Origin: Sordaria brevicollis
Taxonomy: Eukaryota; Ascomycota; Sordariomycetes; Sordariales; Sordariaceae
NCBI GenBank assembly: GCA_033439795.1
Contig: JAUTDP010000012.1
Span: forward strand, 1,922,001 to 1,986,000
Length of the DNA stretch: 64,000 nt
Direction: 5' to 3'
Below are positions 12,400-24,903 of this stretch, in pieces; the first letter of the stretch is position 1, and every line of letters starts with the position of its first letter. The notes under the pieces were generated by a model. That model was not told the origin of the DNA, did no database searches, and saw nothing but the letters and a program-made list of their open reading frames with translations. The translations under genes were made by a program, and so were the position numbers.

Positions 12400-15300
12400 T
12401 TATAGAAGCCTAAATTACCCTGCTGTTATATCGCCGAATATTGTACGTAGGGGTAGTCGCTAATTTTCGTTAATTATATAATAACCCAAATCCTTCTTCT
12501 TCTTCTTTAATCGGAATTTATTAACGATATATAATATTAAATAATTTAAATCGCTTATATTTTTTATTTAATTTTCGTCTTCGTTTCTTTCGTTTTAATT
12601 ATTTAAATTATTATAATTAGAATATAATAATATTATATCGAAGAGGGTAGGGCATTATTATAATAAATTAATTATTACTATTATTAATTCGGGGTCGTCT
12701 TCTTTAAAGTTACCGAATAGTAAGAGTCGTACTATTTATTAGAAATTGACCTTTATAAATAGGACCTTTTTAACGTTCGAATAATTCATTTTATATATTT
12801 TACGTTTAAAATATTTATCGATATTAGTAAGGTTAGAATTTTTAATCGATTATTTTCTTATATTCGTAGCCTTTTATCTTTTTGCCCGGTATTATTTATA
12901 TTTTCCATTTTAAATTTATAATAATTTTTAATATAGGGATCCCGGCTATTTATTAATATATATCCTCGCCGGTTAGCGTACTACAATTTATTAGTAAATT
13001 ATATTCTTTTATAAAATCCTTATAATATATCCCAATATAAATATTCGATTATATTATAAATTTCTTATATTTATTTACCCGCTTCTATCCCTTAACACTA
13101 TTTAGTAGCTAACTTTGAAATAGTATATTTCTACCGCCGCCGGGTAGAATTTCCGCTTCGGATCCGGAATTCCCTATATTAGGAGTATTTATAATTAATA
13201 ATACGGATATAATCGACGTAAATATTAGAAAGTATAAATAATTATATATATAGCGAGCTTTATATATAATACTATAAATTTATTAATAGTCTTCCTTCGA
13301 CGGTTTAATTCTTATTAGGGTTAATATATTTTTTATTATCTTTATTAATATTTTTATTATTAGTTCAATAGGGTCCTAGCCCGTTTCGATTATACGGTTA
13401 TAGAATTGGGGTTTTATTCGCTCTCTTTTCAATTAATATAATAGTATAACTAATATAATAATTAATTATCTACTATAATAAATTATTTACTAATTAAATC
13501 GATAATTAAATAGCGATTATAAGCGCTACTAGCCGGGCGGAAATAATTATACTTTTAATTATACTATATATTCTACCTTATTAATCGGCGTTAAAATACT
13601 ATTATATAGAAGTTTATAGATTATTTAGGCAATGCCGTTGAATTTAAAATATATTATATTATATAAACGATTTATAATAATATTTAAGGACGGCGATAGG
13701 TTTATTAATATTAGAAATAGATTCTTAATACCCTACTATTTACTATATTTCCTTACCGCAATATTATTATTTATTATTATTATATTCTATTATATTTCGA
13801 AGATTTAAAAATAATATTTATTATTAGTAATCGTATTGAAATTAATTTACGTATTAGGGTTATTCCGACGGCCAATTCCCTTCGACGTAAAATAATAATA
13901 ATAGAATTTAATACTACGTAGCCCTTTAAACCTACAATTTTCTACTTATTATAGTATATCCCTAATATAATATATCGGGAATATATATAATAATACCTCT
14001 CCTTTACTAAATATAAATATTATTATATTTTCGTTGAATTTTATTATTATTTTTAGGGCTTTTATAATATTATCGAATCGTAAACTATAAGGTTTAAGAA
14101 TAAATAAGAATATACTTCTTAATTGTAAACGCTTTTCTATCGATAAATTAGCAAATGTAAAATAGAAACCTATTAATATGCGATAAGAGTTGCGAAATAC
14201 GCTAAATCCGTTAATAAAATCGATATACGGAAAGGATATAATAAGTATACTATTTCGAGATTAATCCTATTTATATTCGAATATATCCCGGGAAAAATAT
14301 TCGAATTCTAATTCTACTTTAATAGGGTAAGTATAGTATATAGGTATAACCGATATATTATTAGAATTATTAAATTGTATTATACGCTATACTATATAGA
14401 ATTCTTTATTTTTATCCTAAAGCACCTAATATATAGGGCTATTATACTTTAATAGCGGTACTTCTTATTTAGGCTCTCGTCGTTTACTCTATTAGAATTT
14501 AGGCTTAGTAGGTTAATTAAAATTAAAATCGGGGTTTCGATAATCTTCTCCAAAATAATAATCGATATAGATATTTATATATATAAATATTTTTATTTCT
14601 AGAATATATATTAAATAATTTATTAAAATTAATTCTCGTAGTTATTATTTAGGTATAATAATACCTATATTAAGAAATTTCTATAATATAGGCACTTTGC
14701 GTCGGTATATTTCCTATATTTATAAATATATTTAATCGCTATCTATTATATACGGCCGTTTATAACGGTTTAATTTAACGCTATATATTCTCTTAATATA
14801 AATATCGAAGTAGATTCGTAAATCGGGGATATTATTATACGCTAATAAGTAGTAATTAAATAATTTAATATAATAATAAAAAACTTAATCGCTAAAGAAA
14901 ATTAGTAAATTATTCTCCTCTTCGCCGTTATTTAAATTTTTGAAAATAATATATATATATTAACTAAATATCGTACGTACTAATAATAATTAAGTATAAG
15001 ATTTATAAAACTCCCGCGGAAGATTAATAAAATAATTTAAACCGTTATATACCCTTTTACCAATATTTAATATAATAATATTCTTAAATAAAGTAGGTAA
15101 ATCGAAAAATATAAACGGGATAACGAATATTAGTAATATAATTTTAAAGAAATCGATACTTTCTTCGTTTATTATATTTATATTTACCTTTATATTCTTT
15201 AATTTATTTACCCTTATTTAAACGCATTCCGCCGCTTTTATTAATATATAAATTTCGCTATTATTTTTCCCTTTTATTTTAACCGTTGCTTTTATTACCT

Positions 15301-16450
15301 TTTACGCGATACCGATTACTTTATTCGTATTATACCGTTAATAGAATATTTCGATTTTTCTTCGTTCTTTAAATTTTAAATTCGGTAGTAAAATTAGTAT
15401 TTTTAATATATTTACCGGAATCTTTACCTTTTATATATTTATTATTAATATACGATTTTATATACGCTTACGGAGGGTTAATAATTAAGGCGGTAACCGT
15501 TTGAATATATTAGGCGTTTTACCGTTATTATTTTTAATAAAGAAGAAAATTTTATATAAAACGTCCTAAAATTATCGGTTAAAACCCGTTAAATCGGTAA
15601 ACGAAGTTAGCGCTATTTTAAAATCCGATATTTTAATCTCTTTATTCTAATATATAAATAAAATAGTCGATATATTATTTTCTTCTTTAAGGCGGATAAA
15701 TTTTAGGCCTCTATTTTCTTCTTTATTATTTTCCTCGTCGGATAGTTCGGAATTAATCGCAATAAAGATGCGTTTTTTATATTAATTAGTACCGAAAAGT
15801 TTATTAAATAGGATATCCTCTTACGCTATTTAGGTAATAATATTATTTAAATTATTATTATAGAATTTATTAATATCGATAATATTTAAAATCTTAAATT
15901 AATACCGGCCTATTATATTCTACCCGTTTAATAGTACTTACTATTATTTTTATTTTCATTTTCTTTAAATACCGATTTTAATTACAAATCCGATTACGAA
16001 TCCGTTTAACGTCTATTAAGTAATAGTAAATTCGAATTAATACTACCCGATTATTTAATACCTTATATAATAATTTCGTCGATATCGTTATTACGAATTA
16101 TAATAATAATTTATAATAATATAGGATTAATTATTACTATATCTTTAATATATTCTTAAGCGATATTTTATTCGTTTTTAATACCCTTTCTAATATTTAA
16201 TTCGTCCCCAATATCCTCCTAAATTTCGTTACCGGATTTATTAAAGAGGTTACGTATTAATTAATTAATATACGATAATTTACCGCTAAATCGTTTTTTA
16301 TCGACTGTATTATTACGCTTCGAATTCTTTATAATAGGCAATTCGACGATTTAATACGGATATAAATACGCAATACAAAAGATCGGAAAGTAATCGGTTA
16401 TTTCGGATATAATAGTATTTTTTATTCAATAAAAATAATTATTTCTATTA
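12400..16450 (-). pseudogene. RIP-degraded coding relic on the minus strand, family unknown
   Basis: Between TAA/TAG stops the minus strand keeps stretches that look like protein: an acidic Ser/Asp/Glu segment near 15700-15780, hydrophobic and basic segments near 15100-15500, and Lys/Arg-rich segments nearer 14500. It would fit the main enzyme gene of the TIR-bounded element, such as a transposase. I could not recognise catalytic motifs, so its identity and true ends are open. Confidence 0.3.
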
Positions 16451-18659
16451 TATTAAAAAGAGTATATTAGTTATATTTTACTACGTCGCGCTACGTATAA
16501 ACGCGTAATAGATTGTAAAACTGCTATTTATTGTATTACCCTTTTATTTACGTTTTAATAAGAAGATTATTAATTTATTCTATTATTTAATTCTAAATTT
16601 AATGTACCGTAATAGGGTAAATAATAAAGGTACGTTATTTATTAATAAGTATATAAATTATTATATTACTTTAAAACGATCGCATTTACTTATTTTATTC
16701 CTTCTATCTTTTCTACCCTATAATATAATAAATAATAATATAATTAATATATTATAATATATTATATTACCGTATATATAAGCGCGTAAATTAATAATTA
16801 AATAAATAAAAAATATAAGTCTTTTATTAAACTTTATATTATAAAAGACTATAATAATAAGGACGTCGGCCCTCTGTAATTTAATTATATTAAGGGTAGC
16901 GCTATTAATATTAAATATAAATATTAATACGGTATTACGGCCGAATTAATAAAAAATTAAACGCTAATCTCTTTAATTATAAATACACTAGTTTAAAGCG
17001 CGTCAACCGGATAATAGCCTTAGTAATTACCCGCTCCGTCTATTAATACGAATAATTAAAAACTCCGACGATTTAAATTATATATACCTATCGAATTATT
17101 ACCTCGTAAATTAATTATAAGTAGATCTATCCTCCGTAATAAATATAAAAAAGGTATAATTAAATAAATATATCTATATTTATATTACTATATATATATA
17201 TATATATTTTAATTATCGCTTTATATAATAAATTTTAATAAATATATTTAAATACTTTTTATAAATTTGAATACGAAAGTTTCTATATAGTTTTCGGGTT
17301 CGATTTTTAATTTACTAATATTAAATAGCGCCTTAATCCGAATCTACCGAATAACGAAGAAATAGGTAGGATAAAGGATAAATTTAATATCTTTAATCGG
17401 AAGGTCTATTTTATTTTTTATTCGAATATATTATCGGCTACCGTCGTATATATAATATTCCCGTATATCGATATACTATTTAAAATATTCTAGCAATTAT
17501 ATATTTAATATAATTCAAACTTTAATACTATTAAAGTAAAGTTATTATAGAATCGAATATATAGGCTTATAATAAGTTAAATACGGAACTATTAAAACGA
17601 CTTCCAATTTAATATAAAATATATAAATTTCAAAACCCTTAAAGACTATTTTAAAGAAAAAGACGTCGAATATACAAAAGAATAAGTCTATTCCTAATTA
17701 AATCGAATTCTCTTCAATAATATTTTCTATTATATCGCCTTATACTTCGATTAGGATAAAAATTTCCTAAACCGTATAAAGCTCCCCTTCTTCTACTTAA
17801 AAATAATATTTATTACTTTAATTTATTAAATTACCGAAATATATATAATAAAACGTTATTAAATAATTATAAACGGCCGTAATTATATTAAATAATCGTA
17901 TAAATTATAAAAATAGTATTATAACGAAAATTATCGCACCTAATATAATATCGATTTTAATAACCTTACGGTCTATTTATAATTTAAAACTATTGAATTA
18001 AACATTTTCAAATAACGCAAATTTACGCAAATCGCTATTATATAATACGAAGTTATATTTAACCCTATTACTTATTAGTAAGAACATAATACTACCAACT
18101 CCCCCCCATTTCCAACCGAATTTATCGATAATTTAATAAACGAAGAAGCCGCCCCTAAATAAATATAACTAATAGCTACCGATATCGATATTTTTACGAC
18201 TTTAAGAACCTAGGCTAAATTCAATGTAATTATTACCGAAAAAGCTAAGCGAAAGTAAACCGAATTTTTCGTATCGCCCTAATTAATTTATATATTTTTA
18301 TTATTATTATTATTAATGTAATTAAATATCGAATAATAAAAATAGCCAGTTATTAAACGTATACGTATTAAATCGCCGGTTAAAAAATTTATATTAATAT
18401 AAGAATAAAGAATATAAATAAACGAGTAAATAAATTAGTAAATTATTTAAATACTAAAGATCGCCGTATAGAAGAATCTTCTTATCGTTTATTAAGATAT
18501 TCTCGTTAAATAAGTTTAAAATTTCGACGATTTCTTTATAATAATAAAATAATATACGAACGACTTTATAAAGAACCTATATTCGGTTAGACTATTTATA
18601 CCTATTACCTTTATATAATTAAAGATTATATTAATACCCCGCTTAAAAATACCAAAATA

Positions 18660-20750
18660 GAGTCCGAAGTTAAAAGTAATTAAAAATAAAAAGATTAAAA
18701 TTATTCTAATCCTCCCTCTTAATTTTAAATTAAAGCCGATATTAATTACCGAGCTTTTTATTACCGAAATACCCGTTATCGAAATACTTATTATCGAAAT
18801 ACCCGCTACTACCGAATTCCCTAATATTTACCCTCTTATTAATAGAAGCGTTTAAATATAATATATTAAAGGTAATAATATAAAGATATTCCGTATTTAG
18901 CTATAGAATATTTTTAAAGAATTCGAAAAATAATTTTATAACCGGTTATTTGAATTATTATAAAAATATAATATATCCGAAGATAGATTTAATTAATTCC
19001 AAATAGGAATTATACCTTATTATATAATACGAAATTAACGATTCTAACGTAAAGTTAGAATACTTATTACCTTATTAACCTTATTAAATCCTATTTATAT
19101 TTATAAATTAATACCCGAAGAAGACGAAGAATAGCCTCTTACTAATATCCTATTCGAAATTCCTAAACCCGTATCTCCTAAACCCATATTTCCCAAATCT
19201 GTATTTTCGCCCCTAGGACCCCTATTACTAAAGATAATTAAAGAGAGGGAGAAGAAGCTCGAAGCTAAAGAGGAATTTAAATTATTACGGCGTAATTTCG
19301 ATTATAATATTCGTTTTAAATTTAACGAATATATTAACGCTTAATATAATAACTACGATATTAATTAAATCGAACGGGGTAATAACATTATACGTTATTT
19401 ATAGCATTTTATTAATGTACCCGATTTACCCCCTCCTAAAATACTTCGAACCAAATATAATAAACTTTTTTTATCCTTTTTAACGGATTTTAAGGAATAT
19501 AGAATTAATTTATAATATTATTTCAATATAAGTAACGAGAAGCGAACTATCAATAAGTAGGAAAATTTAATATAAAAATAAAGAATTAATATATTAAATA
19601 ATATATATATTATAATTAAGAAGCGCTAATTTAATAAATTGGAGGACAAATAAGCGGTAAAACGGCGAATTACTGAATTTTAACGTATTGAAACTACTTT
19701 TATACTTTTAACTCCCGTACCGCCCTAGTTTCCAACTCCTATACTACCACCGCCCCAATTTCTAATTCCCGTACTACTACCGCCCTAATCTCTAATTCCC
19801 GTACCGCCCCAATCTCCAATTCCCGTACCGCCCCAATTTCCAACTCCCGTACTACTACCGCCCTAATTTCTAATTCCCGTATTACTACCGCCCCAATCTC
19901 CAGCTCCCGTACCGCCCCAGTCTCTAATTCCTATACCGCCCCAATTTCTAATTCCCGTACCGCCCCAATCTCCAACTCCCGTACTACTACCGCCCCAATC
20001 TCTAACTCCCGTGCTACTACCGCCCTAATCTCCAACTCCCGTACTACTACCGCCCTAATTTCCAATTCCTATACTATTACCGCCCCGTTCCCCATTAAAA
20101 CTATTACCGGTTAAGGAAATATTTACTATAAAACTACCTACATTACAAATCTTACCGATAAAGAAATTTAAATACCGTTTACCAAATCCCTTTAAAAAAC
20201 TACTATTACTATTACCCCCTCCCCCTTTTAATAATAATAATATAAGAACCGGTAATACTCTATAACCCCCGGTTAATAAAGAATTTAAAAAATAACCTTC
20301 TTTTATTAAAGATATTACTATATTAAAAGTACGAAATATAAATTAAATTATCGATATATTTATATTAACCTTTTTATAACGTATTAAATTTATTCGTATT
20401 ATTAAAAATATATCTAAATAGTAAATATCGGCTATTTTAAATCCTAATTATATCGGTATTCAATTTCAATCCCGTATTACCGCCGTTATTTCTAATAAAA
20501 ATATTTTAAAAGCAAATAGTCCGCCCACTAATAATATACCTACCGATTATATTAAAAGCGGCCGGGATATTATTAAACATAGTAGGAAGAAAGGCTATAG
20601 CGGTCTCCCTTTCAATAATTATTATTACAACCCGAATAATTTTAAATTCAATAAAAATATTAATCCCGTCGAATTCTACTAATAACGTATTATTTATTAC
20701 CATACCGGTTACGTTTAAAATTCCAATCCGTCGGCATAACCCTTATTAAA
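18660..20750 (+). pseudogene. RIP-degraded plus-strand ORF with Pro-rich tandem repeats
   Basis: A plus-strand frame can be followed with stops mostly at Gln codons. In order it shows an ITEIPVIEI-like repeat near 18740-18830, a charged Lys/Glu/Arg segment near 19240-19680, a Pro-rich tandem array at 19709-20090 built on PPQSPIPV/PPQFPTPV-type units, then a Lys-rich and hydrophobic tail to about 20750. It lies inside the TIR-bounded element and could be its second gene. The family is not recognised. Confidence 0.4.
19709..20090 (+). repeat. Tandem array coding Pro-rich repeats
   Basis: About fifteen imperfect units of 24-33 bases, each built from CCCGTAC(TACTA)CCGCCC plus AATCTCCAAC-like sequence. 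The units differ mainly by C/T. The array is far richer in C than its surroundings, and it keeps one reading frame because unit lengths are multiples of three. Confidence 0.75.
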
Positions 20751-21492
20751 TTACCTCTATCTCTTTATATTAATTAATACTCACCCTATTAAATTATTTC
20801 TTTATATTAATTAATACTACTATATTATAATTATTAAATTATATATTAGTATTACTAATCCCCTTTATTAATTATTGTATCGTACCTAGCGATAGTACTA
20901 AGCTATTACCTTTAGTACGAAATTACTTAGAAAAAAATAACGGATTATCCAAATTATATTTATTATTTTTAATATATTATATTCTATTATATTTTATTAT
21001 TTCTTTATTAATAACTTTATTAAATCGGGCTATACAACTATTTTATTATATTTTATCATTTAATAATAATTTCAATAAAATATAAAGTAGGCACTTATAA
21101 AATAATAAAGTTCGTACTCTTAACGTTAGAAACTTAGTACAATCTGTACGTTTTATTATAGCCGTTGTAAATAATCGCTAAAATAAGCCTCTTAGTAACC
21201 ACATTCAGCGTATAATTTAAAACAGCCTATACACTATAATATAATTACTATAATCGATCACTAAATTATTTATATTAGCGGTTACATTTAAGGGACAAGG
21301 CGATTTGGCCCGTGTACGAGATTGACTGCGCTGTAAGCATGAATTGAAACCTGAATTTATAGTATATTGTTATAGCGGTCAAAATGAACAAGAATTCCTA
21401 GCCAATCAGAAGCTTCCGTTGCATAACAAGCGTTGTCAAAACGACAGTGCTTAATATCAGATCAGGGCTTAGTGCTTTTACAAGGGTTGAAA

Positions 21493-21509
21493 CCCCCCCC
21501 CAAGCGTTG
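21493..21509 (-). repeat. Right terminal inverted repeat
   Basis: A run of nine C followed by CAAGCGTTG-type sequence, the inverse of 9853-9869. Another copy of CAAGCGTTG lies 74 bp inside, at 21427-21435. Unlike most of the element, the last 200 bp are not RIP-mutated. Confidence 0.55.
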
Positions 21510-22020
21510 ACTGCCTGGGGTATTTCCCGCTATAGTATCATTAGCGCAATGGTGGTCTTGGCAAAACAGTTCCGTTATTCTCGGTCAACACTCAACGGGA
21601 CCGCGACCTCACCAATTCATCCTCCTCGCTCCTTATCACTTGTAGTGCCTCATTCCCGCACTTCTAGTGACAAAATTCATTCATTCATCTACACTGCTCC
21701 ATTTCTTTGGATGTGACCTTCCGTCTCATAGCCAAAAAGCGAACCGACAAGAGGAGAGATGTTTTTTTTCTTTTTCCTAGCACGGAACACGACCGACGAG
21801 ACCATCATACTAGCCAACAGCATCCCACGACGAGCTTGCAGAGCAGAACGAAGAGTCACTGTAAGCTAAAGAACAAGCTTGAGTTTCCTCGCCAACACCT
21901 TTGGTAGAGGTATCTAATGAAAATAGACGTCTTCTCGATAACCCACAACGGTCGTATCCAGCCCAGACACATTTACTACCAGAATACCGCCTCCACAACA
22001 AGTAACCCACGAGGGCTTTT
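21510..22020. other. Intergenic, start of the RIP-free gene island
   Basis: Ordinary base composition. The 89-codon plus-strand ORF starting at 21447 begins inside the terminal repeat and has no other support. The minus-strand ORF at 21810-22148 is a shadow overlapping the end of the Cys-rich protein gene. It probably holds the 3' UTR of that gene. Nothing else seen. Confidence 0.6.
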
Positions 22021-22475
22021 CTAGCGGCAGCGAGTATACTCATCACCACACGGAGTGTGATGCAAAGCGCAAAAGGTGCACCCAAACTCAAAACAGTCCT
22101 CATCTTCCTCACAGGCGAAGACGTCCGTGTTGCATGCGCGCGGCGCAAAAAGCCGAGAGCCGCTGCTGTCTCGACGTCGTTGGCTCACGGCAGGGCGTTC
22201 AGCTGCCGGAGTGATGGCTTGTGGGCAGATGATACCGTTCTAGTGGTCGTCACCAGTTAGTTGGTTATCTCCCACTCGTGATGCAGGATGGAACGGAAGA
22301 CAAGGGAAAAGGAAAGAAGAAAACTGTTGGTGAATGAGAGGGCAGGATAGGACTGGGACAGCGAACGTACTTCTCCAACCTCACCCTCCGCTGCTCCTTC
22401 CACCGGCATAGAGAGGACAGTAGCGGGCAGGACAGCGACCGCAATGGCTAGGAGCTTGAATAGGTAGGACTGCAT
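22021..22475 (-). CDS. Small secreted cysteine-rich protein (107 aa, two exons)
   Basis: Exon 1 is 22371-22475 and exon 2 is 22021-22239. The 131-nt intron has a GTACGT donor, a CTAACTGGTGAC branch region and a CACTAG acceptor, in phase 0. The product starts with a typical signal peptide (MQSYLFKLLAIAVAVLPATV, cleavage likely near 22-24). A short linker with RRR at 56-58 could be a Kex2-type processing site. A compact domain follows, with Cys at 71, 78, 84, 89, 92, 99 and 106; an eighth Cys is at 40. Spacing is CX6CX5CX4CX2CX6CX6C. The even Cys count and acidic, Cys-dense C-terminus fit a disulfide-bonded extracellular protein. A 5' UTR intron and a TATA element support a real gene. The family is unknown to me. 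Its place 0.5 kb from a RIP-degraded block recalls effector-type genes, but function is not shown. Confidence 0.72.
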
Positions 22476-22516
22476 GTTGATGAACTTGTCGGAAGTGTTG
22501 GGGACTAAGTGGGTAC

Positions 22517-22569
22517 CTATGGTTGGAGGGAACAGAGGCGTGAGATTGTCAAGACAATGAGGAAGTTAC
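22517..22569 (-). other. Probable 5' UTR intron of the Cys-rich protein gene
   Basis: On the minus strand CAG|GTAACT opens and CCATAG|GTACCC closes a 53-nt segment with CTTGACAAT as a plausible branch site. It ends 41 bp before the ATG at 22475. Confidence 0.5.
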
Positions 22570-22608
22570 CTGTCAGTCTTGAAGAAACCTAGGTCGGCAG
22601 AGACCCAG

Positions 22609-22615
22609 CTATATA
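22609..22615 (-). promoter_or_regulatory. TATA-like element upstream of the Cys-rich protein gene
   Basis: TATATAG on the minus strand, about 135 bp upstream of the ATG in genomic distance and about 80 nt in spliced distance. Confidence 0.4.
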
Positions 22616-24363
22616 CTCGAACGATCACGCCGCTCCTTCACTCAACGCTATCTACCTACATGGTCTTTCTATCAACACGAACGAATGCCCATCCTCAACT
22701 CTCTCAACCCCGAAGCCTTGCTCCTTGTTGGTCATCCTTCAAGTCCGAAAAATCTCGATCGACATTGTTGTAACTAACGTCCGGCTACCTACCATATCGC
22801 CGAAAGCACCACTCCTCAACCACCAACTTCCCACCATAGGTCCTAAAAGTCCTACGTATCATCCATCCCTTATCCAAGCCAAAAAGCCACAGTTGAGCTA
22901 CTACCTTCCCAAGCAGGAGATATCTTACTATGCGACAGACTGGAGTTTCTCATACCCTCAACTTCCTTTTCATGTGGCTTCAAGCTGCGCCGCCCCCATC
23001 TCTTGTTTTTCCATCCAATTTTTACCTAACCCCTGCCAAGAAGGCACCTAAGAACCATGCAGATATGTGTCGTGGAGGCTCGGAGCAGTTGGACCGATGG
23101 AGCCACATTTTGCGATGTTGCAAAAAGGATCTACACTCTACCTACTTGCAATCGAACCAACTGCCTAGGGTACATACCACATTGGTAGTTGTAGGCTGGC
23201 TGGCGTCGACGGGAGTGAGGCACAGAACAAAACGGAACGGAACCAACTGCATAAGGTATATTTGGGAAACTTGCAATGGGATTGGGGGTTGTTTCGGTTT
23301 ATATCCGTTCTATGGCCATTCATCGACATGCACAACTTGTCCAATTGATGTCAGATCTAGCAGGAAACTAAGGCTGCTGGCAGGTCTGAGATTGTACGGT
23401 ATATATCACATGTAAGTTTGAAAGCTCGGTGATGATTCATGCTTGACGTTTGTTGTTGTTCTTTTTGGTTCACGGCGGAAGTTATAGTTCATCATAAGGT
23501 TGGACAAAGTCAGGAACTACTAGTACCTTACCAGAACACAGCCTTCAAAGCACCGGGACACTCTCCCTTTTAGCCATACTTCCAACTCCATTTCTTTTTC
23601 AAGCATGCATCATCAATACGACTTCTACTGTGGATCTGTGGCAGACAGAGTGTTGTTAGATTCAGTCTATCTCTTAACACTTCATGATGGACGCTGGTGA
23701 CTTGTAGGTCACTACCAACCAGGACGGTTAGCACACAGAACTTGACATATATAAATTTACTTACAGGTTGCGCGGCTTCATCTCCCGGGGTACCAGTATA
23801 GAGATCCTGGCCCACACACACAGCCTGGTAAAGGCTGCTGCTGCAAAATTCTCGTATAGAACCCCTTGCAGAGAGGCTCAGTCGAATCGTCTGCAACGTT
23901 ACCTACCATACTCCGTATTGGTTAGACCCGAAGTATGCACTATCAGACCATCACCTGAAATGTCGCTATCAAAACTTCAAACGCCGAAGCTAGCGAATGA
24001 TATAATAGGTAGGTATTACAAGATTTTCAATAGTCATATTCCCTTATCGGGCGGATGGTCTGTCAAACTCGCACCAACACTCCAACAGAATGTCTTATAG
24101 CCACCAATCAGATCACAACTTCGGCAGGGGCAGCGTGCCTGTAGGGGCAAAGCTGCCAGATGGTGTTCGACAGCTGACTTGTTGGTAGTAGAAGGATCTT
24201 GCCATACGACGTCATTCTGTTGGGCTGTCTCCTTTGATACAAAGATACGCTTGTTGGTCGAAGAGATCCAACCGTGCCCCGCAATCGACAACCCGCACGC
24301 TTCTTCCTCTTGATGCTTCTCTGTTTACAAGCCACCATTCCCTGAACCAAAAAGTTGAGCATC
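22616..24363. other. Intergenic region, 1.7 kb, no supported gene
   Basis: Several overlapping ORFs of 60-161 codons occur on both strands; the longest is at 22930-23415, plus strand. None has a recognisable domain, and none pairs with a good neighbouring splice site into a longer frame. Short ACCTACC and TAGGTAGG tracts are present. It likely holds the promoters of the flanking genes. Confidence 0.5.
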
Positions 24364-24903
24364 ATGTCCGAAAACATCCAGGCAAGTAGCAGCGCGGTGC
24401 CTCCGTCGAGTTGTTTTCTTTTCCTTTTTCCAACCTGCTGACTAACAAACATCCAGAACCAAGGAGAAGCCATGCCCGAACCCCCAACTACTACAACCTC
24501 CCAGCCTAAATCGACCGATGACATGACCTTGAAAGAAATATTCAAGTCCATGAAACAGGAACCCAACCGAAAAGGCATTTGGTGCCTCGGTCACGACGGT
24601 GTCCTGCGGCACTTCGATGCCGTCCGCAACGTCGTCGACGCGCGCGGCCTCACTCAACCCCAGATCAGAGAGTATTACAACCACGTCCCGGACAATCAGA
24701 TGCCGCCCGAGCTTCTTACTGCCGACGGACGTACCGTCTCGGAGTGGGACAAGTGGCATCCTGCCCAGAGAGACATTCCGAGGATACTGACTGAGGAGGA
24801 GAAGGCCAAAAGGCGTGAGGCCCGGGAGGAGGCTAGAAGACTTAATCCTGATTTCGGATCATCTGGGTGTCGGACGTGTCAGGCGGATGAAGGAGAGAAG
24901 TGA
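24364..24903 (+). CDS. Conserved-looking hypothetical protein, 154 aa, with a GC-AG intron
   Basis: Exon 1 is only 18 nt (24364-24381, coding MSENIQ). Exon 2 is 24457-24903. The 75-nt intron starts with GCAAGT rather than GT, has CTGACTAAC as branch site, and ends ATCCAG. Translation from the internal ATG at 24472 would give 143 aa without splicing. The middle of the protein is compact and charged (KGIWCLGHDGVLRHFDAVR, then a WDKWHP motif), followed by a Lys/Glu/Arg helix (EEEKAKRREAREEARR) and a CRTC near the end. There is no signal peptide or membrane segment. I do not recognise the family; it is probably an intracellular protein. Confidence 0.72.

Larger units (their letters stand above)
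9853..21509. mobile_element. Candidate 11.7-kb TIR-bounded DNA transposon, RIP-degraded
   Basis: The segment starts with CAACGCTTAGGGGGGGG (9853-9869). It ends with the reverse complement of CAACGCTTGGGGGGGGG (21493-21509), a 17-bp match with one G/A difference. Similarity continues weakly inward: a GCTTCTAATTGG-like block lies 115 bp from the left end, and its counterpart lies about 96 bp from the right end, inverted. The core CAACGCTT/AAGCGTTG recurs inside each end (9909-9917 and 21427-21435). The interior is almost all RIP-degraded, with ORF relics on the minus strand (about 12400-16450) and plus strand (about 17000-20750). Only an AC dinucleotide is shared by the two flanks, so no clear target duplication is seen. 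The family is not identified. Two independent repeats meeting by chance is less likely but not excluded. Confidence 0.5.

Noticed and set aside
20506..20703. 65-codon minus-strand ORF
   Set aside because: It is opposite the plus-strand Pro-rich relic, which has the better protein-like composition.
9853..21509. Idea that the TIR-bounded element is a Starship or Helitron
   Set aside because: No tyrosine recombinase or Rep/helicase motif was recognised, and long inverted ends do not fit Helitrons.
22930..23415. 161-codon plus-strand ORF
   Set aside because: Longest frame in its gap but with no domain, no promoter-like leader and no splice partner. A real gene is possible but unsupported.
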